This document shows positions 1 to 11,744 of a DNA stretch of 64,000 nt, piece by piece. Source of the stretch: Antedon mediterranea. Lineage: Eukaryota; Echinodermata; Crinoidea; Comatulida; Antedonidae. The position numbers were made by a program, and so were the translations under genes. The first letter of the stretch is position 1; the number at the start of each line of letters is the position of its first letter. The stretch covers positions 8,230,288 through 8,294,287 of the forward strand of contig NC_092676.1 in NCBI RefSeq assembly GCF_964355755.1, given 5' to 3'. The notes beneath the pieces are model-generated. The model had not been told where the DNA came from and searched no databases. It worked only from the letters and a program-made list of their open reading frames with translations.

Positions 1-2520
1 AGAAATACAACTATCACAACTATCAAAATGATGAACAACATCAAAAATCATAAATTGAAAGGAGGAAAAAAAAAGGTATAAATTTATATAATTTTTGGAT
101 AATAGATTTAAAGTTAGTAGATATAAATTAAACAGAAATGCTAAAATTATAAAACTCAGTTAAATAATTAAGAAGAAATTAATCTTTTGAAATTGTTTAG
201 GGAACAAGCATTTTTTGTGTTTACAGTATACCAATTTCGTTCCAAATTATTCTGTATTTGGCTTTACTATACACAAACCTTGTATCAAATGAGAATTTAC
301 TTTGTGTAAATGTATTGGTGTTTATAGAATTCAAATGGTTGAGATATGTTACTGAATCTCGTGAGACAGTGTGAGCAATACATTTACAACATCTATGCAT
401 AGTCAACAATTAATATTAGATGAATACATGTAAATTTGACGTTTTGGCTTTTTCAATTTCATTAAATCTTAATAAACATAAAATAAGCCTACAATGAATG
501 ATTTATATATATCCATTTACTTCATCAAAGTTCATCGTTCTTGTTAATAAACCAAGAATTTAAATGACATTATGCTACCGAAATGCTTTGAAGTAGAGGC
601 TGATAACATCATAAACATTTCACACAGGTTATTTAAAGATATTTGTTGATTGAGCAGATTAACACACTCCTACATGTATTAATATGTAAAGGTTTTAAAA
701 ATTAAAGAGATCAACGTATTACAAACTGAAAATCACAATAACAAAAATAAATTGAATCAAACAAACAATCTAATGAAATTAATAAATAAATTATAAAAAT
801 AAATATTGATTTGATTCAAGCTACAGTTATCATAATATGAAATACTTGCAATTTAATTGAATGTTTGCCAATTCTAAAAGTGTTATAAATTAAAGATATG
901 TTGCTATAGTGTTTTCTCACTGTACAGTCATATTTATGTAAAGTATAAGCAATCCATTCAATAATTCAATTGTTATAGGAAATAAGCAATTCCAATTTCA
1001 AAAGTGGTATAAAATAAATTTAATTTGCAAAAGTGCTGTAATTCTATTATATAAATTTTCAATCGATTTAACTGAGTGAGTGGCCAGGCATTTAAGAAAG
1101 TGGTTCCTTGTAATCCATAGTCATAAAATTGGCATGAGTTTGAGTTGGTGGTAGTATGAAACTTCTCGAACTATATACTGTAGGTCCAGCGTACACAAAA
1201 TGATCGTGTGCACTAAGAACTTTACAGTACATCTTTCAAGACAAGTACAGGGATTACCAAGGTACCAAGTGGTACTTTACACACAGCCACTGTCGTGGAC
1301 AGAGCACCTGAATTTGTACCAATATGACGTGATCAACACAGAGGCCTGAGGCCCCTGGTTTAGGAACCCCAAGTGGCTTTCCAACACTGGCGGCCTAGGG
1401 CGTTTTTAGCCTTTTTCGACATATTTTAATGCCCGTTTTTTCCTCTGGACACTGCTCAGGGGCCCCTTTAAGCTCCGGGGCCCCTGGGTTTGGTCAGTGA
1501 GCGCTCATAACCGTTACGCCACTGGCCGTGATGTGGTAGAAAAGTGCAACATCCAAGTCCACAGCGCCATGAGCATATGATCTTTATTAGCATCACACTA
1601 TAGGTTTATTTTTATAGTAATGTGTTTTGTTTGTGGGTCCCTGCGAGACAAGTTTTAACTTCTAGAAGGGATTCATGATAATAATGACTTCCACTACTTT
1701 ATCTATGTTCACTTTAATATCTTTTTTTTATTTTTGTATATGTTCATTCATTATTATCTGAATAAATGTAATCTGAATCTGAATTTTACTCTAAAATTGG
1801 TTTTATATATTTATATACAGTATACTGTATAAATAGTAGGCATATCCTTTTAATCACATTCGTTTTAGATCCAATTTGATAAAAAATAAATTATATTTGC
1901 GATAGTTTTATTCACTAATTCATATCTTGAGTCATAGCAGCAAGTCATAAATTACAGAATCCATTTAATAACAGGTTACTTCAATACAAGATTAACAAGT
2001 ATACGATCTGAAAAGCGGCACAAAATAAATTAAACTCTGAGGTTTACATTTGCTAATTTGATGCGTCCATATGTATATGACTCACGTTGCACACTCCTAA
2101 AACAATGTTATGTATGGTACTGTATTGCATCTATTGAATAAACCTTGTTGGGAATACAAAGGTAAAACATATGGCAAATTCAGTGGTGGGCGTGGAGACA
2201 TTTTAAATATTTACAAAAAGTGGATAATGCACAGTATTTTCTTGAACAAATAAAGTTGGAAATATTTGATTATGGCGAGAGTTTGTGTTTTTTACCATCA
2301 TACCCATGAGAATCAATATCAAAAGGCTTCAATGAAAATGCAGACCGTCTTTTACGTGACATGTTTCGAGAATTCTATTCTCATCATCGGAACTGTAATC
2401 AACACCTAGAGTACATACCTACTAGCTACACAGTTGTATTTAAATGAGCCAATAATTAACATAATGAAGAATGAGGTAAAGCGGTTAACTTAACAATCAT
2501 ATTGCAAGCTTGATGCCTAA
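1..2520. other. No gene seen
   Basis: AT-rich DNA with many short stops in all frames. Only the GC-rich repeat at 1270-1545 and the tail of the Penelope-like fragment stand out. Cytoplasmic-tail exons of the mucin-like gene would be expected on the minus strand here or further left, but none could be supported. Confidence 0.5.
1270..1545. repeat. GC-rich interspersed repeat
   Basis: A 270-bp island with GGCCCCTGG, GGGGCCCCTTTAAGC and GGGGCCCCTGGG motifs, ending CGTTACGCCACTGGCCG. It stands out from the surrounding AT-rich DNA. No frame was recognised. Confidence 0.4.
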
Positions 2521-2521
2521 G

Positions 2522-2722
2522 TTATAGATTTGTTTGTTCGAGGAAGGTTTCTTCCACGTGATGGAAGGCCTTACACCGTTCTGAATCCTGCAGATGTTGA
2601 AAAATGTGAGAAGCCCCATTCCTGAGATGTTCACCCACCCTTATTGATAACCGTCTATTGTTTTCAACAATATACATGGAATTACATCCCATACATTTAA
2701 ATTGAACACAAGAGCGGAACAT
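2522..2722 (-). pseudogene. Penelope-like element fragment, GIY-YIG endonuclease
   Basis: The 66-codon frame has CMGCNSMYIVENNRRLSIR followed by VGEHLRN and IFQHLQDSERC. This follows the GIY-YIG pattern of Penelope-like retroelements (C-x-x-C-N-x-x-Y-I-G-x-T-x-R-x-L-x-x-R-x-x-E-H-L). The expected Gly-x-Thr is replaced by Val-Glu-Asn, so it is decayed. About 130 bp downstream on the same strand, a stretch at 2340-2400 could be its 3' end. The polymerase part was not found. Confidence 0.55.
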
Positions 2723-3169
2723 ATCCGGGAAAGGGTCGTTAGACTAAAAAAGTTTGAAATCTTAAATGATTTAAATGCTCATTTGCAACATTAACGTGTT
2801 ATTTTATCGATTCTTAGTTGTGCGAATTTAGCAAACTGTAAGGAAATTTAAAATAAAAAACATTATTTTGTTCATTAATCATTGCAATAACAGAAAATAT
2901 TATTTAGATATCTATTAATTTTTATTCTTAATCATTCTGAGGGGGAAACAGTTCTGGTGTAAAAAGTAAAATTAAGAATAGAAATGTCATTGCTAAAGCT
3001 AGACCAGAATTATTTAATTTGTAGTCATACTTAGTGGCGCCTAGTATTTGCTTGTTACAGAATATATTCATTGTTTTATATTGATTGCGTTTTGTATAGC
3101 GACACGACAGCATTCTATACCACAAAATAATAAACTTCAGCCGTATTCACCGAAGACATTCATTTATTT

Positions 3170-3437
3170 GTATTGTCCCACTGAAAAAATAATTAAACAA
3201 TTTTTGTCTGAATATGTCATTTTAATGCAACAAAATAGTTATTCATTTTGAGCAAAAACAGGATTGAAAAAAAAATTATTTACCTGAAAAAAATGTAATT
3301 AAAACAAAAAACAGTCAAATGGGTTTTTGGTTGAATTTAAACATTTATTTGTGATTAAGTGATTAACTTGATTAAAACTACAAAATTATTTTATTACTTC
3401 ATTTTTCATGTTTTTGGGGGACAATGCATCTTTATAT
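3170..3437. mobile_element. MITE family 2, copy 5 (opposite orientation)
   Basis: It starts at ATTGTCCCACTG and ends TTTTTGGGGGACAATGCATCTTTA, with the core AAAACAGTCAAATGGGTTTTTGG. The family is thus scattered through both the mucin-like and ACCS/LGR regions. Confidence 0.65.
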
Positions 3438-3640
3438 AAATTAAATATTTAAGGATTTCTCGTAAACTGGTATTCCTTTTGATACAAACAATTTTAAATT
3501 TTAGTGTACCACTTGGCCTGTTTAAATGGTGACTATAAATATCTACTGCCTATTTGACAGCTCTTATAAAAAAGAGGAAGGTTGTCATATGGTTTTATAA
3601 ACCAAATTCTTCATGTTTCTGTTGAGGCTTTCTTAAGCTC

Positions 3641-3771
3641 TTAAGCACTATCTACACTACCAAACTTGTAGTAACAAAATAATTTGGGCATGATGACATC
3701 AAATTACTACCATATTTGGGCACATCACATTTTTTTTTTCAAACTAATTTGATAGTGTAGACTGAGCTTTA
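3641..3771. mobile_element. MITE family 1, copy 1
   Basis: Inverted ends CACTATCTACACTACCAAAC and GATAGTGTAGACTGAGCTTT around a core with GGGCATGATGACATCA and GGGCACATCACAT. It lies beside the transmembrane exon of the mucin-like gene. Confidence 0.7.
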
Positions 3772-3845
3772 CTCTGTGGAAATAGATCAAAAGTATTTAG
3801 ATTTAAAGTTGGCACTAAATAAATATAGAAATAAGATTTGCTTAC

Positions 3846-3998
3846 CAGAGATGTTATTTCTGTTTTTCCTGTTCGTTTTTTGCAGTAAAAGTAAACTGCG
3901 ATTGCAATGAAGATGAGAATGAAAATAATAACAACAGCCAGAGCTATCCAGAAAGCAATGTAACTTGTTCCTTCTATAAGTAACTTTAACTCCAAGAC
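3846..3998 (-). CDS. Exon 9, transmembrane exon
   Basis: A third 153-nt phase 0/0 exon (TTTGCCAG|GTCTTG and TCTCTG|GTAAGC). It reads VLELKLLIEGTSYIAFW, then a hydrophobic run IALAVVIIFILIFIAIAVYF, then YCKKRTGKTEITSL. The hydrophobic stretch is about 25 residues and is followed by Cys-Lys-Lys-Arg. This is a classic single-pass type I anchor with a cysteine that may be palmitoylated and a basic stop-transfer. The tail continues past the donor into exons that could not be identified between 1 and 3845. Confidence 0.85.
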
Positions 3999-4137
3999 CT
4001 GGCAAATTTAAAAAGACATTTAATTAGTTTGATCCAACAATGACACAATATGTATTTTGGAGACAGATGTTAGTCCACCTTGAAGCTTTAGAAACAATTC
4101 CAACCGCTGTTAACTATGGATTATTTCATCAATATTT

Positions 4138-4480
4138 AGGTACCGTATTTATTTATAATAAACGCCCCGCTTTGAATAAATGCCCATCCCCATCTCTCCC
4201 AATAAAAAATCGTTTGGAAAAAAACGCCCCCACAACCCTCAATTAAACACCCCAGGACCTTTATTTTTTTCTCACAAATAAACGTCCCAACACATGCATA
4301 AACACACAATATATTGTATTACAACACATTTCAGTTTTTAGTAGAATTCGTTGACTTCCATTGACATTATTTGTGTAGTATTTTTTCATATCTAGGGAGT
4401 ATTTATTTTATTACACATGTTACCATATTACACGCAAAAATAGAAACGCCTCGAATAAAGGCCCCCTACAAACTCTCCTG
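4138..4480. repeat. Interspersed repeat with AATAAACGCCCC motifs
   Basis: TACCGTATTTATTTATAATA is followed by AAACGCCCCGC, AATAAATGCCCATCC, AAAACGCCCCC, AATAAACGTCCC and later GAATAAAGGCCCCC. The repeated (A/T)AAA(C/T)GCCC motif marks one dispersed element in the intron between exons 8 and 9. Confidence 0.5.
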
Positions 4481-5677
4481 TTAATTAAATAATGTAACTA
4501 AAATTATTAATAAAAGTATGATGCAGCAACAATGCAAATACAGCGGCAATTTTAGAAGTTTCTGTTAGTTGGTATGACATGTTGGGGTATACTTTATAGT
4601 TCATTTGATTAATATTCAGGGAACTTTTTGGGCTGAAAGTTAAAAATTAATGGAAATTACAGATGGGAGTAGGGGCATACTGTAAGACCAGTACGCACAT
4701 GTGAGGATCTAGACTTGTGTTTTCACGTAATTGAAGAGTAAAAATTGTCTTAAAAAGAATTTAGGAGCTGGACTAAAGTACTGTACATAAAAAAACTTGT
4801 TGAGATAATATAATTAATTGTGTAATATCACAAACTTGTGTAAAAACAATAAATGTTGATTGAACGAGTTGTGCTGTACATCAGTCCCGTGAATAAATAA
4901 AGTTTATATACGGTATAATTATAATCTATAAATCATACACAAATAATTATTGATGAAGTACGGTACACATTACAATTAAAATTCTTTTATATTCATTGTT
5001 TAAAATTTGTTTACAACATTTTTCTATTATGGCAAAAGATATTAATTTCAATATTTTGTTGAGTTTAAATAACTAATAATCATAAGATGTATTTAATCAG
5101 CTGTTTATTAAAAGACAAATATTACAGAATTTCTGGAATCCATTACAATAAAATCAATACAAAGTTCTTTAAACAAAAACAATTCAAAAAATTGTAAATG
5201 AAGATTAATAGCAAACAAACCACAATTTTGTCAATTCATCAGGTGATTAATAATGGCGTTGTCAATTAATTTTGTTTTATGACACGTTTATCAACTGATA
5301 CATAAACGTAATGCGAGAATATTTTAAAGAGAATCGCATTCAAAATGAAATGAAGAAATCATTGAACTAGTCTCTCCATAATGTGAGCACATTGTTAAAA
5401 AAGAAATCAATATGGAAACGTCCCTAAATACCACACTACATACTGTAAAGTACACTCTTATACTTAATAACTACACGCATATGTTTTAGAATACTAATGC
5501 ACTATAGTCTAGAAAAGAGTATTTAGACTAAGTTAAGATTATGTTAAGTTACATTTAGTAGTAACGTTCATTATATTTAGGGCTTATGTTAATACTAGCC
5601 TGTAGGGTTAGGTGCGTGTGGTACTATATACAGTATAGCATTGTGTAGTGTCATGTGGTGTTTAGTTTAGACTCTGT

Positions 5678-5822
5678 AAAGCTGTCTACACTATCAAACT
5701 TTATGTGATGTGCCCATATATGGACATGATGATATACCACTGCCATATGGCATATCATTACCATATTTGGTTTACATCACACATTTTTGTCACATAAAGT
5801 TTGATAGTGTAGACAGAGCTTA
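5678..5822. mobile_element. MITE family 1, copy 2
   Basis: Inverted ends AAGCTGTCTACACTATCAAA and TTTGATAGTGTAGACAGAGC are near-perfect. The internal ATATGG palindromes and the ATGTGATG...CATCACAC pair make the whole 145 bp a hairpin. It ends 22 bp from a coding exon's donor. Confidence 0.78.
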
Positions 5823-5843
5823 AAAGAACATAATAACATTTAC

Positions 5844-5996
5844 TTCATATCCCAGCTGTGCACTCATATCCTCTGTTGTAAGACGTTTGTAGGTGTCTAA
5901 AGCCGTTTCTCCATCAATGACTGCTTGGCTGGAGTAAACAAAGAACTGAATATACACTTCGTCAGAGGTTGAAGTTGTCCTGCGAGAATCAGTGAT
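5844..5996 (-). CDS. Exon 8, second half of juxtamembrane module B (51 residues)
   Basis: This is a 153-nt phase 0/0 exon between TTCTTGCAG and GAA|GTAAAT. It reads ITDSRRTTSTSDEVYIQFFV, then YSSQAVIDGETALDTYKRL, and ends AQLGYE. It has the same length, phases and ending as exon 7916-8068, so the two are paralogous exons inside one gene. It is followed directly by the transmembrane exon. Confidence 0.84.
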
Positions 5997-6090
5997 CTGC
6001 AAGAACAATTAAATTCAAAGAAGAAATGGAAATAAATATTCTCCATTTTCCTCAACATCTGTAAGTGTAACACAATTTAAACCAACTCAC

Positions 6091-6426
6091 ATAAATCTCA
6101 TCCGTTTCACTTGGATCATTTGTTGCTCTTTTCTTGCGAATAAAGATTTTCCCATGAGATAAGAATTTAGAAGAATATCGTTTCTCATTTAACATTTTAA
6201 CCGCATTTGATTGGCCAATAGCACGCTTCTTCCTCCTATCACGTCCTTCGGCTTCAATGTAAAGGATCTCCAGATTGTTCTCCAAATCTACAATAGCAGG
6301 TTCTTCTTCATCTCTGTCGACTCTAATCAGCATAACCAGTTGATCCTCGTGGGATGCATGAGGCTCTCTGGTTGGTGCTGAAGTCGTTGAAGGAAGAGAC
6401 ACTGCATAGCTTGGCATTGCCACAAC
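6091..6426 (-). CDS. Exon 7, first half of juxtamembrane module B
   Basis: The 336-nt exon is phase 0 at both ends (TTTATATAG|GTTGTG and ATTTAT|GTGAGT). It begins VVAMPSYAVSLPSTTSAPT, a short Ser/Thr/Pro linker, then DQLVMLIRVDRDEEEPAIVD and LENNLEILYIEAEG followed by the basic clusters DRRKKR and IRKKR. The LE-x-LYI-x-x-x-E plus basic cluster layout repeats that at the end of exon 5 (LEELYIKGVE then RRKRR). It is therefore the partner of module A in a tandem duplication. The basic clusters are plausible furin-type cleavage sites, which could leave a non-covalent heterodimer at the surface. Confidence 0.85.
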
Positions 6427-7915
6427 CTATATAAATAATTAAATTTGGATAACTGAATATTCCTTCTTATACAGTATTATTTTATAGTTAGTTTAGTAGC
6501 ATTCTTCAATAATCTATCTTGTTTAAAGGAAAGATTATTAGTACATAAAAAATGAAAATTAAAGTATTGAAAATAATGCACGTAAAAATAAAACTTTTCT
6601 CTGTAAGAGATATTTTTAATTACTAATAATCAAGAAAATGGTATAATTTACAATAGTGTATTGGCATGACATCATGACAGTGCCAAGTACAGTGGATTGA
6701 TAAGTTTCTATAAATAGGCCTACTATATGCCATACACAGCATTAAAAGCCTCATTAATCATAGCCATGTTTCATATAGTTTCACTTACCTTGTAAAAAGT
6801 TCTTTTTAAAAATGTATTTTAAATTAAAATTTTAAAGAAATAAACCAAAATGGAAAGTTTGTGCTCATTTAAAATAAACATTTGGTATCTCCCAACACTG
6901 GCCTGCATCCATGCCAGTAAAAAGGAAAAGGCATCATACAATATCGTAGATACTATTTTAGATCTGTATTCATCAAAATCAACATAACATGTCAACGGCA
7001 CCACAAGGTAAACATCATCATCACGTCAAGACTGGCGTAGTTTAAAGATTTTTAGTTTTAATTTAGCAACATTTTAGAGTGAATGAAAATATATAATAAA
7101 TATTTCAAAGAGTCAATTTCTCTAAAAGAAAATTTACTACACTCTGTTGCCTAATATAACAATTTTAAATGTTGAAAATGCATGATTTATGTTCACTGTG
7201 AAGCGGCAATTACAAATGTTTTCAATGTTTAAATATAGATATTACTGCTTTTAGCTGAATTTACTACTCATGAAAGCGAAACAAGATAATGTATGTTGTC
7301 GCCGAAGGACACTGCCTTTCCATTCAACACATCCTGTGTTGGCTTATAAATAATAGATAAGAAATATTTACTGTTAAAAAGGGTATCTGAAAAAAACTCC
7401 GGAACTTTGACATTTCTGCTACTTTGATCCCCATTAGACCACTGGGGCATACTGTATGACTGATTGGACAACGAACATCTTTCACCCTCAACAAGATAGA
7501 GTAGGTTTGTATGCATTATAGACAATTCAATCCATCATTTATTTCAATATAAGAATAATTAATTGGTAAATGGAAAAACGTCTATTTCATGAATTTAGGA
7601 TGTTACAAGGGCGAGTGGGGGCTAGGGAAGGGAGGGAAAGGATGTTGTAATGCTGTATGGTTGATTGTTGTCCATCGTTGTGCTACTCACAGAGGGGTGT
7701 TTACATTTATACTTTTCTAGTTATGTATGATTCCGCATCAGAGAGGAAATGGTCTATGTCGGTTTATCCAGGTAAGCTTGGCACAAAATATACTTTTTAT
7801 CCATGTAATCTTAAACGCTGATATTGTTTAATGATGACAAAATAAGTGTTACCTATAAAATGTGTTATTTTCTTACATAAGGTAACAATAATGCTTATAA
7901 AAATAATTAATTTAC
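6427..7915. other. Intron between modules A and B
   Basis: AT-rich intron with a possible DIRS-like end at 7715-7795. Frames around 6819-7004 and 7268-7525 have no splice context or protein character, and were not taken as exons. Both flanking exons are phase 0, so none is needed. Confidence 0.55.
7715..7795 (+). repeat. Solo DIRS-like terminal repeat fragment
   Basis: The sequence CGGTTTATCCAGGTAAGCTTGGCAC matches the terminal repeat of the 22659-23867 element (GGTTTATCCAGGTAAGCTAGGCAC). It lies in an intron of the mucin-like gene, with a GAGAGAGG-type stretch just before it. Confidence 0.5.
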
Positions 7916-8068
7916 CTCATATGGTAATATATCTGTATAATCACTTTGGTTTAACTGATTATATGCATTTAGTACAGTATCTGCTGGAACAATAGCATTG
8001 TCTTCAACGACATAATAGTTGGCAGTAGTTAGAGTTGCATCATCATCTGCTCTTGTTACACCAGTTAC
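7916..8068 (-). CDS. Exon 6, second half of juxtamembrane module A (51 residues)
   Basis: The exon is exactly 153 nt, phase 0 at both ends, between GTTTATTCAG and a GAG|GTAAAT donor. It reads VTGVTRADDDATLTTANYYV and continues VEDNAIVPADTVLNAYNQL up to ILPYE. It aligns end to end with the 51-residue exon 5844-5996: both have a YxVxxxxxxI stretch, then a D/E-T-x-L-x-x-Y-x-x-L helix-like stretch, and both finish in xxYE. The two exons are therefore duplicates. An ectodomain fold of the KIAA1549/UPF0606 juxtamembrane region is possible but not proven. Confidence 0.82.
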
Positions 8069-8256
8069 CTGAATAAACATGTTTTGAAGTTATTATTAAT
8101 CTTTATTATTCTCAGGTAGTTTCTATTTTTCACTTTGTACATATTTGTGGATAATTTTACAAGTTGCATCCTTAATTATAAGATGCAGGTACAAACATCA
8201 GACATTATGAAGACATGTACAAGTATACAGAGTTAAATGATTAGTATGGTACTCAC

Positions 8257-11010
8257 AACAACTTCAATATCAGAATTAGGGTCTGACTGCCTAACTTTCC
8301 TTCTGTGTGTTTTCCTAGAGTTGTCTATGTTTCTTTTTACTCTGTCTCTATCACCCACTAGTCCATGAAAAATAAACTCTTGGTTGTTTGCACCACCTAC
8401 ATAATCATGTCGGTGTATAGATCGTCTCTTTCTCCGTGTTTTAACCTCAACTCCTTTAATATATAACTCTTCGAGGTCATAGCTAAGCTCCAGTTTAAAT
8501 GATTCGGACTGTACATCAACGTTCACATCAACACTTAAAGTTATCTTAACTTGGTTTTCTAGTGGTATAGTTGTTTGATCCGGTGTAGTTGGTGGTGAGG
8601 TTTGATCCAGAAGCAGTGTAGTTGGTGGTGAGGTTTGATCCAGAAGCAGTGTAGTGGGTGATAATGTTTGGTTCTGTGGTGTAGTAGGCTGGGATGTTTG
8701 ATTCTGTTGTGGTGTAGTAGGCTGGGATGTTTGATTCTGTTGTGGTGTAGTAGGCTGGGATGTTTGATTCTGTTGTGGTGTAGTAGGCTGGGATGTTTGA
8801 TTCTGTGATGGTGTAATTGTAGACAACTGTGGTGTAGGGGTTGGCATCAATGTTGATAATGATAGAAATACTGAACTGGTCATTTCAGAAGAAGTCAAAT
8901 CAGAAGATGGCAATTCTGTCATACTTAATAATGAATAAACTGATGATTCCATAATGTCCTCTGTAAGAGTAACATATGAAATTGGTAACGATGTGAAGAG
9001 TGAATCTGTTAACTCAGAATTTAAGGATTTGGTTGGTTGTACAGAAGTTGAATACAACATTTGACTATCTGTGCTTATGTCGAATATTGTTGAATAATCA
9101 AAATATTCTGTGGTTTCCAAAATTTGAGTAATAATTGATTTACTTGATTTTGATGCAGAAACTGAGACAGCTATTGATGATTGAAGTCTTGAAACTTGAG
9201 ACATTTCTGTAGATGGTGTTATATCAATATTTTCAGAAGACAACTCTGGTATACTTGATATTGAATACATTGAAGCAGTATCTGGTATGGAACTGCTTAA
9301 TGATTTGGTAGGTTGTATATAACTTATCATTTCACTGTTAGTGTCTAAAATTGTTGAATAATCAAGTATTGATTCTGTGGCTGTCACAATGTCAGTAAAA
9401 ATTGACTCTGGTGAATCAATTAATTCAGTTAATAAATTGAAATCTGGAGTATGTGTCATTGCAAAAGCTTCTGTTGATGAAACATCATTCGATTGACTCA
9501 TTTCTGATGACAACAAAAGAAATGAGGATACACCAGATGTTTCCAGAGATACTGACGTCACAAGATTTTCAATAACTGTGGACTCAATTATCTCTGTGTA
9601 ATATGATTCAAACTCATACAGTGATTCTGAAGGTGGAATAATAAATAATGATTGAGTTGGAGAAATATTATTTGAAAAATTGGAAGCCCCACTTTCAGTT
9701 GCACTACTTTGGAAAACTTCTCCAACTGTCTCTAAATACTCTACAGTACTTGTAAGTTCAACATAGTCTGTTTCCCCAACTGTTTCAGTAAAAACTGATT
9801 GCATATAAGATTCTAGATCCGTAGTAAAGCTTTCAATTAGTGATGGGGTAGCTGTACGAGGTAAAGAGACATCTATAGATTCTGTCATAAAAATAGTTTC
9901 AACCAACATGGTGAATTCTGATGAATCAACTTCAGTTAATGTTTGGTACGAATTCTGTAGATTACTCGTAACTGTTTCCATCAATTGTGGTATTGAAGTA
10001 CTAGATACCTCCATAGATTCTGTCATAAAAAGTGTTTGTATTTCAACCAATATAGTGCTGAATTCTGATGAATCTATTTCAGTTAATGTTTGATATTCAT
10101 AAGAATTATCTTCTGTTGGAATAATACTAGTAACTGTTTCCATTAATTGCGGTGTAAGTTGAGTACTAGATAACGATACATCCACAGATTCTGTCATAAA
10201 AAGCGTTTGTGTTTCAACCAATATAGTGCTGAATTCTGATGAATCTATTGCAGTTAATGTTTGATATTCATAAGAATTATCTTCTGTTGGAATAATACTA
10301 GTAACTGTTTCCATTAATTGGGGTGTAAGTTGAGTACTAGATAACGATACATCCACAGATTCTGTCATAAAAAGCGTTTGTGTTTCAACCAATATAGTGC
10401 TGAATTCTGATGAATCTATTGCAGTTAATGTTTGATATTCATAAGAATTATCTTCTGTTGGAATAATACTAGTAACTATTTCCATTAATTGTGGTGTAGG
10501 TTGAGTACTAGATAATGATACATCCACAGATTCTGTCATAAAAAGCGTTTGTGTTTCAACCAATATAGTGCTGAATTCTGATGAATCTATTTCAGTTAAT
10601 GTTTGATATTCATAAGAATTATCTTCTGTTGGAATAATACTAGTAACTGTTTCCATTAATTGCAGTGTAGGTTGAGTACTAGATAACGATACATCCACAG
10701 ATTCTGTCATAAAAAGCGTTTGTATTTCAACCAATTCTGTTGAATCAATTTCTGTTTCAGTAGGGTGAAGATAACTAGTTACAAATACTGTACTCCATTC
10801 AGGAAAATATGATTCTGATATTGTTTCATAAAAATATGAGCTTTCTTCTGTAACTGTTGACCACATGTTGTTATCAGAGGCTGCAACTTCTTGTGTTTCA
10901 AAAACAGTACTCCACAAAGATTCAATATCTGAAGTTAGTGATGTGTAGGTTTCCAATTTGTCAGTAGAAGATGTTAGTTGAAAGTCTGTGTTGTATTTTT
11001 CTGAAGACAC
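8257..11010 (-). CDS. Exon 5, second repeat exon with juxtamembrane module A start
   Basis: The 2754-nt exon enters and leaves in phase 0 (TTTCAG|GTGTCT and GTTGTT|GTGAGT). Its first third has 57-residue repeats built on LFMTESVDVSLSSTQ and NSYEYQTLT. The middle is Ser/Thr-rich with repeated S-T-L/I-F-x-T motifs. Then comes an 11-residue repeat NQTSQPTTPQQ and a related LLLDQTSPPTT pair, adding Asn-X-Thr sequons. The last 100 residues change character: VKITLSVDVNVDV, a YDLEELYIKGVEVKT strand-like stretch, then clusters RRKRRS, RVKR and HRRKVR that look like proprotein-convertase sites. This end is the first half of juxtamembrane module A, completed by exon 7916-8068. Confidence 0.88.
8675..8812 (-). 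repeat. Coding tandem repeat, 33-bp unit (NQTSQPTTPQQ)
   Basis: Four copies of a 33-bp unit encode NQTSQPTTPQQ-like 11-mers, followed towards the C-terminus by two copies of a related LLLDQTSPPTT unit at about 8590-8660. The repeats add Pro/Thr-rich mucin-like stalk and N-glycosylation sequons just before the juxtamembrane module. Confidence 0.85.
10020..10740 (-). repeat. Coding tandem repeat, 171-bp unit, four near-identical copies
   Basis: The landmark TGTTTGATATTCATAAG recurs at about 10089, 10260, 10431 and 10602, a period of 171 bp (57 residues). A more diverged fifth copy lies below 10020. Copies differ by only a few substitutions, so the expansion is recent and independent of the 114/120-bp repeat in exon 3. 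Confidence 0.85.
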
Positions 11011-11417
11011 CTGAAAGACAAAAATAAGTATAATAATATTTGTTCCTAACTTAAGAAAGATCTTAATCTTAAAAAAACATCTATAAACCAGCTAATAGAA
11101 TTTTTCATGGAAAACATACAGAGTATATCAATAAACTCTATTACTTCAGAAACAGTTGTCGCATAACCACCAAAATGTCAAGAATTTCTCAACTTTTCTT
11201 TATTACCTTTCGGAAAAATATGATGTACTACAAACAAACCTGATTTAAACACCATTTCAAGGGTTGTTGTTCATCAAACGTGTAAGTATTTTTAATAAAA
11301 CATCAATGCAATACAATATTCATGCCAAAACTCATGCAATATACAAAATTAAAAACAATATCTACATTCAACAAGCCAAAACAAATTAAAAGCTATTTAC
11401 CCTTTGTATAATCTTAC

Positions 11418-11530
11418 CTTCTGTATTACCAAAGAGGCTGCTGGTGTGACTGATGTCATTTCAATTGTGGATGTGAATGTAATGTATTCAGTCATGAAGT
11501 CAAATGAATCAACACCTGAAGATACCGTTT
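11418..11530 (-). CDS. Exon 4, 113-nt linker exon
   Basis: The acceptor is ...CATACCGACAG and the donor is CAGAAG|GTAAGATT. Joined to exon 3 it reads E-TVSSGVDSFDFMTEYITF and ends SLVIQK at phase 0, with no stop, exactly as the next exon needs. The FMTEYITFTSTIEMTS stretch has the same acidic and hydroxyl-rich style as its neighbours. It is too short to be noticed without the flanking phases. Confidence 0.78.
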
Positions 11531-11744
11531 CTGTCGGTATGGAAATGATAACCAGAGATGAAGTACCAAATGTAGTATAATGTTGTGTGTTGAGTTAATA
11601 GATGTTAGGATGGAGAGAAAACAAATTAGCTTGATGATATGAAATTAAACATCTTCGATAGATAGTGACATATATTACTAAAGATTTTTGGTTAGGAGTA
11701 TAGATAGTAACAGATGTTTAAGATTGTGTGCAAGAACGGCTCAC

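Noticed and set aside
6819-7525. Minus-strand frames between exons 6 and 7 of the mucin-like gene
   Set aside because: No acceptor/donor pair with matching phase; composition is random.
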